From contig DLGQ01000109.1 of NCBI GenBank assembly GCA_002482775.1, positions 10,523 to 74,522 of the forward strand: a stretch of DNA of 64,000 nucleotides, read 5' to 3'. Made by a program: the position numbers and the translations under genes. Shown one piece after another: positions 17,863 through 25,983 of this stretch; position 1 is the first letter of the stretch; each line of letters starts with the position of its first letter. Below the pieces are notes generated by a model, which worked only from the letters and a program-made list of their open reading frames with translations, was not told where the DNA came from and did not search any database. The DNA is from Flavobacteriales bacterium UBA7690. Its GTDB lineage: Bacteria; Bacteroidota; Bacteroidia; Flavobacteriales_F; PHOS-HE28.

Positions 17863-18687
17863 ATGAGCTTGAAGAACGCGAAGGTCCTCACCATTTCCCA
17901 GTCGATCCAACCATTCATGGACGGCCCCGAGGAGATGGCGAAGGTCGCGCGCCAGTTGCCGCAAGGCATCCTGGAGTGCGGAAACGAGATCCGGGTGTTC
18001 ATGCCGAAGTTCGGCTGCATCAACGAGCGCCGGCACCAGTTGCACGAGGTCATCCGACTCAGCGGGATGAACCTGATCATCAACGACACCGATCATGCCC
18101 TGCTGATCAAGGTGGCCAGCGTGCCCAGCGCCCGTATGCAGGTGTACTTCATCGACAACGAAGAGTACTTCAAACGCAAGGCCGATACACACGACGCCGA
18201 AGGGAACTTCTACCCGGACAACGACGAACGCGCCCTGTTCTTCGGCCGCGGCGTATTGGAGACCGTGCGCAAGCTGGGCTGGGTGCCGGACATCATCCAC
18301 TGCCACGGCTGGATGACCGCCTTCGTTCCCTTGTACGTGCGTCACCACTTCGCTGATGACCCGCACTTCGAGAACACCAAGATCGTGTTCAGCGTCCATG
18401 ACCAGAAGGCCGAGCCATTGGACAAGGACCTGGCGAAGAAGCTGGCCATGGAAGGGTTCGATAAGGAACTCCTGAAAGGATTGACCAAGCCCACCACGGA
18501 TGATCTGGTGAAGTTCGCCATGGGTCTATCCGATGCCGTGGTGCGTGGCACACCGAAGTTGAGCAAGGGCATGGAGACGGCCGTGAAGGCTTTCGACAAG
18601 CCTGTGATGCCCTTCGCGGCAGAGGCGGACCAGGTGAAAGCCCACGCCGAGTTCTACAGCAGCGTACTGGAGGAAGCCCTCGTCTGA
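17863..18687 (+). CDS. Short glycogen/starch synthase-like protein (GT5 N-terminal domain only)
   Basis: 274 residues, about half of a full GlgA. The sequence VLTISQSIQPFMDGPEEMAKVARQLP followed by NEIRVFMPKFGCINERR and DIIHCHGWMTAFVPLYVR is the GT5 N-terminal Rossmann domain. The ADP-glucose loop KxGG expected near residue 15-18 is replaced by FMDGPEEM, and the C-terminal GT-B domain is absent. Bacteroidota genomes usually carry this short form beside panC, as here, divergently transcribed. It may be a non-catalytic or differently acting relative; the name glycogen synthase should be treated with caution. DUF4270 follows after 4 nt. Confidence 0.8.
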   Translation: MSLKNAKVLTISQSIQPFMDGPEEMAKVARQLPQGILECGNEIRVFMPKFGCINERRHQLHEVIRLSGMNLIINDTDHALLIKVASVPSARMQVYFIDNEEYFKRKADTHDAEGNFYPDNDERALFFGRGVLETVRKLGWVPDIIHCHGWMTAFVPLYVRHHFADDPHFENTKIVFSVHDQKAEPLDKDLAKKLAMEGFDKELLKGLTKPTTDDLVKFAMGLSDAVVRGTPKLSKGMETAVKAFDKPVMPFAAEADQVKAHAEFYSSVLEEALV

Positions 18688-18691
18688 ACCG

Positions 18692-20044
18692 GTGATCTGG
18701 AACTTACGGAACACCGTGGCGTGCATCCCGGCATGGGGTGCAGTGCTGCTCGCCTGTGCGGTATTCTTAGGCGGTTGCCGGAAACCGGAAGAGGACCTGG
18801 GCCTAGACCTCCTGCCCGGTGATCCCTTGGGAGCGGAGCTTGATACGGCAGCTTTGAACGTGTTCACCTTCGCGGATTCTTCGGTGCAAACAAGCGGCCT
18901 TACACGCCATTTGGTGGGTTCCTACGTGGATCCGGATTTCGGTCTGGTGAAAGCGGGCTTGGTTTCCCAAGTGCGCCTTACCACGGCCAATATCGGCCAG
19001 GGGCAAGACAACTCCACCTTGGTACCGGACAGCATCGTGCTCGTGTTGATGTACGAGATCCCGAACACGCACTACGGGAACCTTACCACCCAGCAGTTCC
19101 GGGTACACGAGGTCACCGAAGCGTTGTCCATCGATACCACCTACCGCAGCAATGATGTGCCCATGGTGGCAATTGAGGACCTGGTCTATCCGCACCGCGG
19201 CATGATCACCCCGAACCCTTACGCCAACGTCGAGTTGTTGGATGATACCATCGGCCCTCACCTGCGGCTCCGGTTGCGCGATGATCTGGCGTTGCGTTTC
19301 CTGCAGCAGTTCGGTTCCCCCAACCTTGCGGATAACGCGGCGTTCCTGGCGTACTTCAAGGGTTTGTTCGTAACGGTGGATAATGGCTTCCAAGCGCCTT
19401 ACGAAGGCGGTATCCTGCACATCAACACCTCCAACTCCACATCCAAACTTGCGCTCTACTACCACGATTCCGAGTTGCCTGAGACACCACGGAAGTTGGA
19501 GATGGTGATCAATAGCAGCAGCGTGCGGTACAGCAGCATCCAGCGCGATCGGTCACAAGCGCTCAACACCGGATTGGTAGATGCCTTGGCCGACCCCGCC
19601 GCGCCGAACCCCACGGTTTATCTACAGACCTTGGGCGGGTCACGCGCATCCATCACCTTCCCGGGTATCATGGAACATGTGGTCCGTGGTAAAGCCTTGG
19701 CGAAAGCCGAACTCGTGGTGCCGCTACAAGGGACGTATTACCCGTACTATGCCCCCCCGGCATTGCTGTTCCTGTTCCGCAAGGATGACGACGGGAACGA
19801 TGCGTTCCTACCCGATCAACAGAACGGGATCACGGGTATCGGTGGCGACTTTGATACAGCTGACCAGGTCTACCGGTTCAATGTCACGCGTTACCTGCAA
19901 CAGGTGATGAACGGTACACTCGCCGATGACGGTGTCGTGTTGGTGGCCGGAAGCTCCGGTGTGAGCGCCAACAGGGCCATTCTGTGCGGTCCGGACCATC
20001 CGGATACGCCAATGCGGCTGCTCCTTACATTTACCACTTACTGA
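18692..20044 (+). CDS. DUF4270 family lipoprotein
   Basis: 450 residues from a GTG at 18692, 4 nt after the GT5 stop, so the two are probably cotranscribed. Lipobox FLGGCRKPEED near residue 26-33. The segment LGLDLLPGDPLGAELDT, a mid-region with VDALADPAAPNPTVYLQTLGG and the C-terminal FNVTRYLQQVMNGTLADDGVVL are typical of DUF4270, a Bacteroidota-restricted secreted family of unknown function, usually next to the GT5 gene and glmS as here. Confidence 0.85.
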   Translation: MIWNLRNTVACIPAWGAVLLACAVFLGGCRKPEEDLGLDLLPGDPLGAELDTAALNVFTFADSSVQTSGLTRHLVGSYVDPDFGLVKAGLVSQVRLTTANIGQGQDNSTLVPDSIVLVLMYEIPNTHYGNLTTQQFRVHEVTEALSIDTTYRSNDVPMVAIEDLVYPHRGMITPNPYANVELLDDTIGPHLRLRLRDDLALRFLQQFGSPNLADNAAFLAYFKGLFVTVDNGFQAPYEGGILHINTSNSTSKLALYYHDSELPETPRKLEMVINSSSVRYSSIQRDRSQALNTGLVDALADPAAPNPTVYLQTLGGSRASITFPGIMEHVVRGKALAKAELVVPLQGTYYPYYAPPALLFLFRKDDDGNDAFLPDQQNGITGIGGDFDTADQVYRFNVTRYLQQVMNGTLADDGVVLVAGSSGVSANRAILCGPDHPDTPMRLLLTFTTY

Positions 20045-20051
20045 TATCGAA

Positions 20052-20084
20052 CTTAGGCGATGCTACAACAACGCCTAGGTTCTT
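20052..20084 (+). terminator. Weak hairpin between DUF4270 and glmS
   Basis: CTTAGGCG pairs with CGCCTAGG (one G-U) across a 12-nt loop, followed by TTCTT. The T-tract is poor, so it may be an attenuating structure in the glmS leader instead. Confidence 0.3.
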
Positions 20085-20108
20085 AAACCACGCTTCGGCG
20101 TCACTACC

Positions 20109-21950
20109 ATGTGCGGTATAGTTGCCTACCTCGGAGACAAAGAGGCCTACCCGATCCTGATCAACGGTCTACGCCGCTTGGAATACCGGGGGTACGACAG
20201 CGCCGGTGTGGCATTGCTGCAGGACGGGGAGTTGACCGTTTACAAGTGCCAAGGCAAGGTGAGCGACCTGGAGGCGCATATCAACGGGCGCTCCACCAAA
20301 GCGAGTGTCGGCATCGGCCACACGCGTTGGGCCACACACGGTCCGCCCAACAATGTGAACGCACACCCGCACCAGAGCACCAGCGGGGACCTCGCGTTGA
20401 TCCATAACGGCATCATCGAGAACTACGCCCCCATCAAGGAAGAGCTGAAGCACCGGGGCCACACCTTCCGCAGCGATACCGATACCGAGGTGCTCGTACA
20501 CCTGATCGATGATATCCAACGGACGGAGAAGGTCGATCTCGCCGAGGCTGTTCGGTTGGCGCTGGCAAGCGTCGTAGGTGCTTATGCCATCGTGGTCGTG
20601 GACCGCAAGGATCCTGATGTGATGGTAGCGGCGCGCAAGAGTTCACCTTTGGTCATCGGCATCGGCGAAGGCGAGTTCTTCTGCGCCAGTGATGCCACAC
20701 CCATCGTGGAGCACACCAAGAACGTGGTGTACATGGAAGATGGTGAGATCGCAGTGATTGATCGAAAGAAGGGACTGAAGATCCGCAACGTCAAGAACCA
20801 GGACAAGACACCGTTCATCCAAGAGCTGGAGATGCACTTGGAGACCTTGGAAAAAGGCGGTTACGATCACTTCATGCTGAAGGAGATCCACGAACAATCG
20901 CGCAGCATCCGCGACTGTCTGCGTGGTCGCTTGAACTTGGCGAAGGGTGAGGTGATGCTGGGCGGCATCAAGGACTACGAGCAGAAGTTCGTCAACGCGA
21001 AGCGCATCCTCATCGTTGGGTGCGGCACGAGTTGGCATGCGGGCATGGTGGGCGAGTACCTCTTCGAAGAGTTCGCCCGCATCCCCGTGGAAGTGGAGTA
21101 CGCCAGCGAGTTCCGCTACCGGAATCCGATCGTGAACGAGGACGATATCGTCATCGCCATCAGCCAGAGCGGCGAAACGGCCGATACATTGGCCGCTATC
21201 GAGTTGGCCAAGGGTCGTGGTGCTACCATCATCGGCATCTGCAACGTGGTGGGCAGCAGTATCGCGCGTGTCACCCATGCGGGATCGTACACCCACGCGG
21301 GACCGGAGATCGGCGTGGCCAGCACCAAGGCGTTCACCGCACAGGTCACCGTGCTCACCTTGATGGCATTGATGATCGGCCAGAAGAAGGGCATGCTCAG
21401 CGGCAGCAATTTCTACCGTTTGCTGAACGAGCTGGACGCCATCCCGGACAAGGTGCAGAAGGTGTTGCAAACGGAAGCGCAGATCAAGTACATCGCCGAT
21501 ATCTACAAGGATGCGAGCAACGCCCTCTACCTCGGGCGCGGCTACACGTTCCCCGTGGCGTTGGAAGGTGCGCTCAAGCTGAAGGAGATCAGCTACATCC
21601 ACGCGGAGGGTTATCCCGCTGCCGAGATGAAGCACGGCCCTATCGCGCTGATCGACGATGCCATGCCGGTGTTCGTGATCGCCACGAAAGGTGCGAGCTA
21701 CGAGAAGGTGGTGAGCAACATCCAGGAGGTGAAGGCGCGCAAAGGCAAGATCATCGCCATCGTCACCGAAGGCGATACCGTGGTGAAAGGCCTTGCCGAC
21801 CACGTGATCGAGATCCCCGAAACACCGGATGCCTTGGTGCCGCTGTTGAGCGTGGTTCCCATGCAGTTGATCAGCTATCACATCGCGGTGATGCGTGGCT
21901 GCAACGTGGATCAGCCACGCAACTTGGCGAAGAGCGTCACTGTGGAGTGA
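20109..21950 (+). CDS. glmS: Glutamine--fructose-6-phosphate aminotransferase (isomerizing)
   Basis: 613 residues. Makes glucosamine-6-phosphate, the first step toward UDP-GlcNAc for peptidoglycan and LPS. The N-terminal class II glutaminase domain begins MCGIVAYLGD with catalytic Cys2 and has GIGHTRWATHG. Two SIS domains follow with ISQSGETADTL and EIGVASTKAFTAQV, and the C-terminus NLAKSVTVE is standard. The ATG is fixed by the requirement for Cys2. No glmS ribozyme is visible in the short 64-nt upstream gap. The 3' end overlaps the convergent TM2 gene by 14 bp. Confidence 0.97.
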   Translation: MCGIVAYLGDKEAYPILINGLRRLEYRGYDSAGVALLQDGELTVYKCQGKVSDLEAHINGRSTKASVGIGHTRWATHGPPNNVNAHPHQSTSGDLALIHNGIIENYAPIKEELKHRGHTFRSDTDTEVLVHLIDDIQRTEKVDLAEAVRLALASVVGAYAIVVVDRKDPDVMVAARKSSPLVIGIGEGEFFCASDATPIVEHTKNVVYMEDGEIAVIDRKKGLKIRNVKNQDKTPFIQELEMHLETLEKGGYDHFMLKEIHEQSRSIRDCLRGRLNLAKGEVMLGGIKDYEQKFVNAKRILIVGCGTSWHAGMVGEYLFEEFARIPVEVEYASEFRYRNPIVNEDDIVIAISQSGETADTLAAIELAKGRGATIIGICNVVGSSIARVTHAGSYTHAGPEIGVASTKAFTAQVTVLTLMALMIGQKKGMLSGSNFYRLLNELDAIPDKVQKVLQTEAQIKYIADIYKDASNALYLGRGYTFPVALEGALKLKEISYIHAEGYPAAEMKHGPIALIDDAMPVFVIATKGASYEKVVSNIQEVKARKGKIIAIVTEGDTVVKGLADHVIEIPETPDALVPLLSVVPMQLISYHIAVMRGCNVDQPRNLAKSVTVE

Positions 21951-22317
21951 GCCGCTCTTGGGGTTTGCCCCACATGATCACCTTATCGTTGTTGCGGTAG
22001 GCTTCCAGGTCTTTGCTGAAGAGCAAGTGCCCGAGGTCTATCAGGGCCAGCACACCGAACCCGCCGAACGTAAGCCCGTAGATGATGGCCACTTTTGGCG
22101 TGGTGCCGAGGTAGATCCTGTGTGCCGCGAAGGGGCCGAGCAGCAGGGCGAGCGAGCTGCTCACCAAGCGCTCGTCCTCAACGGAGATCTCCACCGAATC
22201 AGCGAAGGCCACCTGTCCCACCGGTTGGAACGGTCCACCGGCACGGCCGGCCAAGCTCAGGAGGAGCCCCAGCGCGACCAACACGGGTTTCAAGGAAGAT
22301 CGGATCAGGTGGGCCAT
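21937..22317 (-). CDS. TM2 domain-containing membrane protein
   Basis: 126 residues. An N-terminal signal-like helix (ALGLLLSLAGRAGG), a middle region, then a TM2 domain: LALLLGPFAAHRIYLGTTPKVAIIYGLTFGGFGVLALIDLGHLL (two helices with the FG..H.FY.G-like turn, here FAAHRIYLG). Function unknown. The ATG at 22317 starts the signal-like segment; a TACTTTTG box ends only 5 nt before it. It converges on glmS. Confidence 0.72.
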   Translation of the reverse strand: MAHLIRSSLKPVLVALGLLLSLAGRAGGPFQPVGQVAFADSVEISVEDERLVSSSLALLLGPFAAHRIYLGTTPKVAIIYGLTFGGFGVLALIDLGHLLFSKDLEAYRNNDKVIMWGKPQERLTPQ

Positions 22318-22322
22318 GGACC

Positions 22323-22330
22323 CAAAAGTA
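22323..22330 (-). promoter_or_regulatory. Start-proximal -7 motif TACTTTTG
   Basis: Exact TAnnTTTG on the minus strand, 5 nt before the ATG at 22317. As a promoter it predicts a leaderless TM2 mRNA. Confidence 0.35.
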
Positions 22331-22332
22331 GA

Positions 22333-22362
22333 ACGGGCACCAGCGGAAGGCGTGGTGCCCGT
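22333..22362 (-). terminator. Intrinsic terminator of the superoxide dismutase gene
   Basis: A perfect 10-bp inverted repeat (ACGGGCACCA / TGGTGCCCGT) around a 10-nt loop, 18 nt after the sod stop, followed on the minus strand by TCTACTTTT. Confidence 0.65.
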
Positions 22363-22379
22363 TACAGAAAGGGGTTGAA

Positions 22380-22988
22380 TTACTTGCCTGCGGCGTAGCG
22401 CTTGGCCACCTCGGCCCAGTTCACCACGTTCCAGAACGCAGCGATATAGTCGGGGCGACGGTTCTGGTAGTGCAGGTAATAGGCGTGTTCCCACACGTCC
22501 ATGCCCAGGATCGGGGTTCCGCCACAGCCGGTGTTCGGCATCAACGGGTTGTCTTGGTTGGGCGTGCTGCACACCTCGAGCTTTCCGCCCTTGTGTACAC
22601 AAAGCCACGCCCAGCCACTGCCGAAGCGGGTGGCACCGGCCGCTGCGAACTTCTCTTTGAAGGCATCGAAGGATCCGAAGGCGCTGTCGATGGCAGTGGC
22701 CAGATCGCCGCTGGGTTTGCCACCGGCATTCGGGCCCATGATGGTCCAGAACAAGCTGTGGTTGTAGTGGCCACCACCGTTGTTGCGCACGGCCATGTTG
22801 TTCATGTCCATACCCTTCTGCAGGTCCTCGATGGACTTGTCCGCATCAGGCGAACCTTCCAGTGCCTTGTTCAGGTTGGTGACGTAGGCGTTGTGGTGTT
22901 TCCCATGGTGGATCTCCATGGTCAGTTTGTCGATATGGGGCTCCAGAGCGTCGTGCGCGTAGGGGAGTGCTGGTAGGGTAAAAGCCAT
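22380..22988 (-). CDS. Superoxide dismutase, Fe/Mn family
   Basis: 202 residues. Converts superoxide to hydrogen peroxide and oxygen. The four metal ligands are in place: His in MEIHHGKHH, His in GGGHYNHSLFW, and the Asp and His of GMDVWEHAYYLHYQNRRPDY. The N-terminus FTLPALPYAHDALEPHID is standard and there is no signal peptide, so it is cytoplasmic. Fe versus Mn preference cannot be settled from sequence alone, so I give no sodA/sodB symbol. It is monocistronic, with a strong hairpin terminator. Confidence 0.96.
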   Translation of the reverse strand: MAFTLPALPYAHDALEPHIDKLTMEIHHGKHHNAYVTNLNKALEGSPDADKSIEDLQKGMDMNNMAVRNNGGGHYNHSLFWTIMGPNAGGKPSGDLATAIDSAFGSFDAFKEKFAAAGATRFGSGWAWLCVHKGGKLEVCSTPNQDNPLMPNTGCGGTPILGMDVWEHAYYLHYQNRRPDYIAAFWNVVNWAEVAKRYAAGK

Positions 22989-23055
22989 TTTGGTCGGTTT
23001 CTGGCGGGTTTCTGTCGAATGTGCGCCCGAAGATACACCCCAATAGAGCTAACCA

Positions 23056-23086
23056 CTTGTGGGAATGGAACATAACGCTACATTTG
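23056..23086 (+). promoter_or_regulatory. Promoter CTTG-N19-TACATTTG of the Ala-rich lipoprotein gene
   Basis: The -7 box TACATTTG (23079-23086) is an exact match and CTTG (23056-23059) sits at the consensus 19-nt spacing. This is the best promoter in the window and predicts a leader of about 25 nt. Confidence 0.7.
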
Positions 23087-23116
23087 CGCCCACTTTCACC
23101 AAAAAAGTATACGGGA

Positions 23117-23368
23117 ATGATCAAGAAGTTCGCACTGCTCGCCACTGTGGCAGCCCTCTTCGTTGCTTGCGGAAGCAGCACCACGGAGAACATGGAGAAC
23201 AAGGCTGATGAGGCCGCAAACTCCGGTCAAGAATTGTTGGACAAAGCTGCTGCTGAAGCTGAAGCTGCTGCCGCTGAGGCTGCAAAGGCTGCTGAAGCTG
23301 CTGTTGACACGGCTTCTGCAGCTGCTGAAACAGCTATCGACGCTGCTAAAGAAGCTGCTGCTCACTAA
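23117..23368 (+). CDS. Small Ala/Glu-rich lipoprotein
   Basis: 83 residues: signal peptide with lipobox ATVAALFVACGSS, then a low-complexity helical body of Ala, Glu, Asp and Lys (EAEAAAAEAAKAAEAAVDT). The pattern resembles entericidin- or Lpp-like abundant small lipoproteins without clear homology. Strong promoter and strong terminator on either side suggest a short, highly expressed monocistronic mRNA. The GCTGCT repeats make the coding sequence slippage-prone. Confidence 0.75.
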   Translation: MIKKFALLATVAALFVACGSSTTENMENKADEAANSGQELLDKAAAEAEAAAAEAAKAAEAAVDTASAAAETAIDAAKEAAAH

Positions 23369-23388
23369 GCTGAAGCTTTCGGATCGTG

Positions 23389-23411
23389 AAAGGGGCCGCA
23401 AGGCCCCTTTT
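23389..23411 (+). terminator. Bidirectional intrinsic terminator
   Basis: Stem AAAGGGGCC / GGCCCCTTTT with a GCAA tetraloop, flanked by A- and T-tracts on both sides, between the lipoprotein stop (23368) and the convergent protease stop (23435). Confidence 0.85.
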
Positions 23412-23434
23412 GCATTTCCACTTCGCTGGTCCGC

Positions 23435-25060
23435 TCAGGTGCGGGACATCTCCAGCTCGGCGCGAGCGCGGCGGTAGGCGGGGTCTTTGCCCAGGAGGAT
23501 GCGGTAGTAGCTATCATCACCCCACACATTGCGGGCGATGCCGGCTTTGATACGCATGGCGATGAGTTCTCGTGAGCGCGCTGCATCGGCCGGGCGTTTG
23601 GCGATGCCTTCTTTCTGGGCGTACCGGTCAAGCTCCGCGAGCAGATCGGCACCCACTTGGAAACTCTTCGCGAACTCTTCGCTGGAGCTGTAGCGTGCCA
23701 GTAGTTTTTGCCGTTCGCGATCCGCCACATCGAAGGCGAACTGGGTGAGGGTCCCGCTGAAGAACAGGTCGGTGAGGTAGGCACTGGACTCCACGGTGTC
23801 CGTGGGAACGAAGAGGTCCGGGGTAACGCCGCCGCCGCCGTAGACGGTGCGTCCTTTCAAAGTGGTGTATGCCTTGGTGGTATCGGCCTGGATGCTGTCG
23901 CTGCTCAACAATTCGCCATGGCTGGCGCGCGCTTCGAAGTCGTCCATGTAGTTGATGCCTTCACCGTAAGGGCGCTGGATGGAACGGCCGCTCGGGGTGT
24001 AGTAACGCGCGGTGGTGATACGCACGGCGCTGCTATCGGGCAGTGGAACATGTTCTTGCACAAGTCCTTTACCGAAGGTGCGACGGCCAACCAACAGACC
24101 ACGATCGTTGTCCTGGATGGCTCCCGCAACGATCTCGCTCGCACTGGCTGATCCTTCATCGATCAAGATGGCCAAGGGGATGTCCTCGTAGCCGCCTGAA
24201 CGTGTGGCATCGGCATCTTGGCGCGGGGAGTGCAACCCTTCGGTGTATACGATCGCGCGGCCAGAAGGCAGGAACTCGTCGGCGATGTCGATGGCGGCGT
24301 TCAAGAAACCACCGCCGTTGCCGCGCAGATCCAGCACCATGCGTTTCATCCCCAGCGCGCGCAGTTTGTCCGCGGCCTCTACGAACTCTTCATGCGTGTT
24401 CTTGGCGAAGCGCACGAGTTTGATGTAGCCCGTGCCATCATCATCCAGCAACGTGGCGGCCACGCTGTGGATGGGGATCTTGCCACGCTCGATGGTCACA
24501 TCGAACGGTTTGGGCCTGCCATGCCGAAGGATCGCGACGACCACTTCGCTGCCTTTCGGTCCGCGCAGGTGTTTCATCACCGCATCGTTGGTGATGCCCA
24601 CCCCGGCGATGTTCTCGTCATTGGCTTTGATGATGCGATCGCCCGGGCGGATCCCAAGTGCTGCGCTGGGTCCTCCTTCCACGGGCGAGATCACCACCAC
24701 GGTATCGTATTGGATGGCGAATTCCACGCCGATGCCGTCAAAGCTGCCTTCCAAGGGTTCTTGTGCTGCACGTAGTTCGGCGGCGCTGATGTAGTAGCTG
24801 TGCGGATCCAAACGTTGGAGCAGGTCTTGGAGCACCTCATCCACCAGTGCGTTCTTCTGCACGGAATCCACGTACTGGGCGTCTATCAGGTCGATCACCT
24901 GGCCGATCTTGTCCGAGGCGGAAGGCGATCGCAGGTTGAACACCGAAAGCGGTCCACTACCCGAAGACCCCATGTCGCGGCCAATGAACAAGCCGGCCAC
25001 CAGGGTGACCGCCAGGAGCAGCGGATAGAACGGCGAAAGGCCTTTGCGTGGTTCCTGCAT
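23435..25060 (-). CDS. S41 family C-terminal processing peptidase
   Basis: 541 residues. N-terminal membrane anchor (FYPLLLAVTLVAGLFIG), PDZ domain around residues 100-170 (GIGVEFAIQ, GIRPGDRIIKAND) and an S41 domain with catalytic Ser in EGSASASEIVAGAIQDNDRG and catalytic Lys in RRTFGKGLVQ; LRGNGGGFLNAAIDIAD is the oxyanion region. It cleaves periplasmic or envelope substrates. The start follows the dCMP deaminase stop by one nucleotide (TAACATG), an operon arrangement. A second S41 enzyme is encoded at 59959-61641. Confidence 0.93.
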   Translation of the reverse strand: MQEPRKGLSPFYPLLLAVTLVAGLFIGRDMGSSGSGPLSVFNLRSPSASDKIGQVIDLIDAQYVDSVQKNALVDEVLQDLLQRLDPHSYYISAAELRAAQEPLEGSFDGIGVEFAIQYDTVVVISPVEGGPSAALGIRPGDRIIKANDENIAGVGITNDAVMKHLRGPKGSEVVVAILRHGRPKPFDVTIERGKIPIHSVAATLLDDDGTGYIKLVRFAKNTHEEFVEAADKLRALGMKRMVLDLRGNGGGFLNAAIDIADEFLPSGRAIVYTEGLHSPRQDADATRSGGYEDIPLAILIDEGSASASEIVAGAIQDNDRGLLVGRRTFGKGLVQEHVPLPDSSAVRITTARYYTPSGRSIQRPYGEGINYMDDFEARASHGELLSSDSIQADTTKAYTTLKGRTVYGGGGVTPDLFVPTDTVESSAYLTDLFFSGTLTQFAFDVADRERQKLLARYSSSEEFAKSFQVGADLLAELDRYAQKEGIAKRPADAARSRELIAMRIKAGIARNVWGDDSYYRILLGKDPAYRRARAELEMSRT

Positions 25061-25061
25061 G

Positions 25062-25517
25062 TTAGGCGTTATCCAGTTGCGTCACCAACAAACCGCCTGC
25101 CACGAGCAATTCCACCCCCGCGGGATCCTTGTAAGCGTCCTGGTAGACCAAGCGCTTGATGCCGGCTTGCAGGATCAGCTTGCTGCACTCCTTGCACGGG
25201 GAGTGTGTGAGGTACAACGTTGCGCCTCGTGCGTTGTTCGTGCTTCGGGCCACTTTCAAGATGGCGTTGGCCTCGGCGTGGAGCACATACCAGTGGGTAA
25301 GTCCTTCGGCGTCTTCGCAATCGTTGGGAAAGCCCGATGGTGTGCCGTTGTACCCATCGCTGATGATCATGCCTTCGCGAACGATGAGGGCGCCTACTTT
25401 CTTGCGGGTGCAGTGGCTGAGTTTCGCCCACTCCAGTGCCATTTTCATGTAGGCACGGTCGTAGCGTTCCTGCTTGGCCGGTTCGGCGTGTACGAGGGCG
25501 TCCTGTGCGGTGGACAT
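25062..25517 (-). CDS. Deoxycytidylate (dCMP) deaminase family protein
   Basis: 151 residues. Zinc-dependent deaminase motifs: HAEANAIL (proton-shuttle Glu and first His ligand) and SPCKECSKLI (two Cys ligands), plus the SDGYNGTPSGFPNDCE segment specific to dCMP deaminases (also called ComEB family). It yields dUMP for thymidylate synthesis. The gene is cotranscribed with the S41 protease downstream. A hairpin separates it from the tRNA gene upstream. Confidence 0.92.
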   Translation of the reverse strand: MSTAQDALVHAEPAKQERYDRAYMKMALEWAKLSHCTRKKVGALIVREGMIISDGYNGTPSGFPNDCEDAEGLTHWYVLHAEANAILKVARSTNNARGATLYLTHSPCKECSKLILQAGIKRLVYQDAYKDPAGVELLVAGGLLVTQLDNA

Positions 25518-25532
25518 AGGGGGCTGAAAGTA

Positions 25533-25557
25533 CTACGGCCGCAGATCGCGGCCGTAG
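25533..25557 (-). terminator. Hairpin terminator after tRNA-Leu
   Basis: A perfect 10-bp stem CTACGGCCGC / GCGGCCGTAG with a 5-nt loop directly after the tRNA 3' end, followed on the minus strand by TACTTTC. It separates the tRNA from the dCMP deaminase gene. Confidence 0.6.
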
Positions 25558-25560
25558 AGG

Positions 25561-25642
25561 TACCCAGGGCGGGACTCGAACCCGCACGACTTGCATCACT
25601 GGTGTTTGAGACCAGCGCGTCTACCGATTCCGCCACCTGGGT
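25561..25642 (-). tRNA. tRNA-Leu, anticodon CAA
   Basis: 82 nt. Acceptor stem ACCCAGG / CCTGGGT with discriminator A, a D-arm beginning GGCGGAATCGGTAGACGC, anticodon arm CTGGT-CTCAAAC-ACCAG (anticodon CAA, decoding UUG), a class II long variable arm (GTGATGCAAGTCGTG region) and T-arm GGGTTCGAGTCCC. The 3' CCA is not encoded (CCT follows). The 5' end lies only one base from the stop of the GIY-YIG gene, and a copy of its first 30 nt occurs at 25931-25998. Confidence 0.95.
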
Positions 25643-25643
25643 A

Positions 25644-25907
25644 TTAGGTCTCAGAATGTTTTGCGGTGCGAAGATCCTTCAGAAATTCCTTTCCAGCACC
25701 AGACTTGAGATACTTTTCTCGTGTTCGGGCTGAAGGTCGATCTGGAAAAGCCTCCAAAAGGAGCAATTCGAAAGGTCTATACGGCTTGGTCGTGCGCTCT
25801 TTACCCCGTTGATGTTCTTCGATACGTACGGTAGGGTTGAATGTCAGTCCAACGTAAATATAGTTGTGCGTGAGGCTCGCAAGAACATAGACAAAGCATG
25901 TCCTCAT
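25644..25907 (-). CDS. GIY-YIG nuclease family protein
   Basis: 87 residues from the ATG at 25907. A single GIY-YIG domain: FVYVLAS as the GIY strand, YIYVGLTFNPTVRIEEHQRG with the catalytic Arg, and AFPDRPSARTREKYLKSGAG with the metal-binding Glu, as in small UPF0213-like nucleases common in Bacteroidota. The targets are unknown. Its stop codon is one base from the 5' end of tRNA-Leu, and a partial copy of that tRNA lies just upstream, so the gene appears to have been placed into the tRNA locus. An in-frame upstream start would translate through the tRNA fragment and was rejected. Confidence 0.85.
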   Translation of the reverse strand: MRTCFVYVLASLTHNYIYVGLTFNPTVRIEEHQRGKERTTKPYRPFELLLLEAFPDRPSARTREKYLKSGAGKEFLKDLRTAKHSET

Positions 25908-25936
25908 TGATGGGTCGCTACTGACCTTTAAGCGCG

Positions 25937-25955
25937 CCTGCCTGCCGGAGGCAGG
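25937..25955 (+). repeat. 19-bp palindromic repeat, copy 1
   Basis: CCTGCCTGCCGGAGGCAGG, a near-perfect hairpin inserted cleanly in the tRNA fragment. Its inverted partner lies 9 bp away. Confidence 0.8.
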
Positions 25956-25964
25956 TCTACCGAT

Positions 25965-25983
25965 CCTGCCTTCGGCAGGCAGG
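25965..25983 (-). repeat. 19-bp palindromic repeat, copy 2 (inverted)
   Basis: On the minus strand CCTGCCTGCCGAAGGCAGG, differing from copy 1 by one base. It is inserted in the opposite orientation. Confidence 0.8.

Noticed and set aside
17752..18399. N-terminal extension of panC by some 216 codons
   Set aside because: The extension is antisense to the GT5 gene and would give a protein far longer than any PanC; the GTG at 17751 gives the standard length.
20045..20108. glmS ribozyme in the glmS leader
   Set aside because: Only 64 nt separate the genes and no ribozyme core is visible; it is also not expected in this phylum.
20643..21881. A 412-codon antisense frame within glmS
   Set aside because: glmS is certain; the antisense product is His/Asp/Leu-rich shadow sequence.
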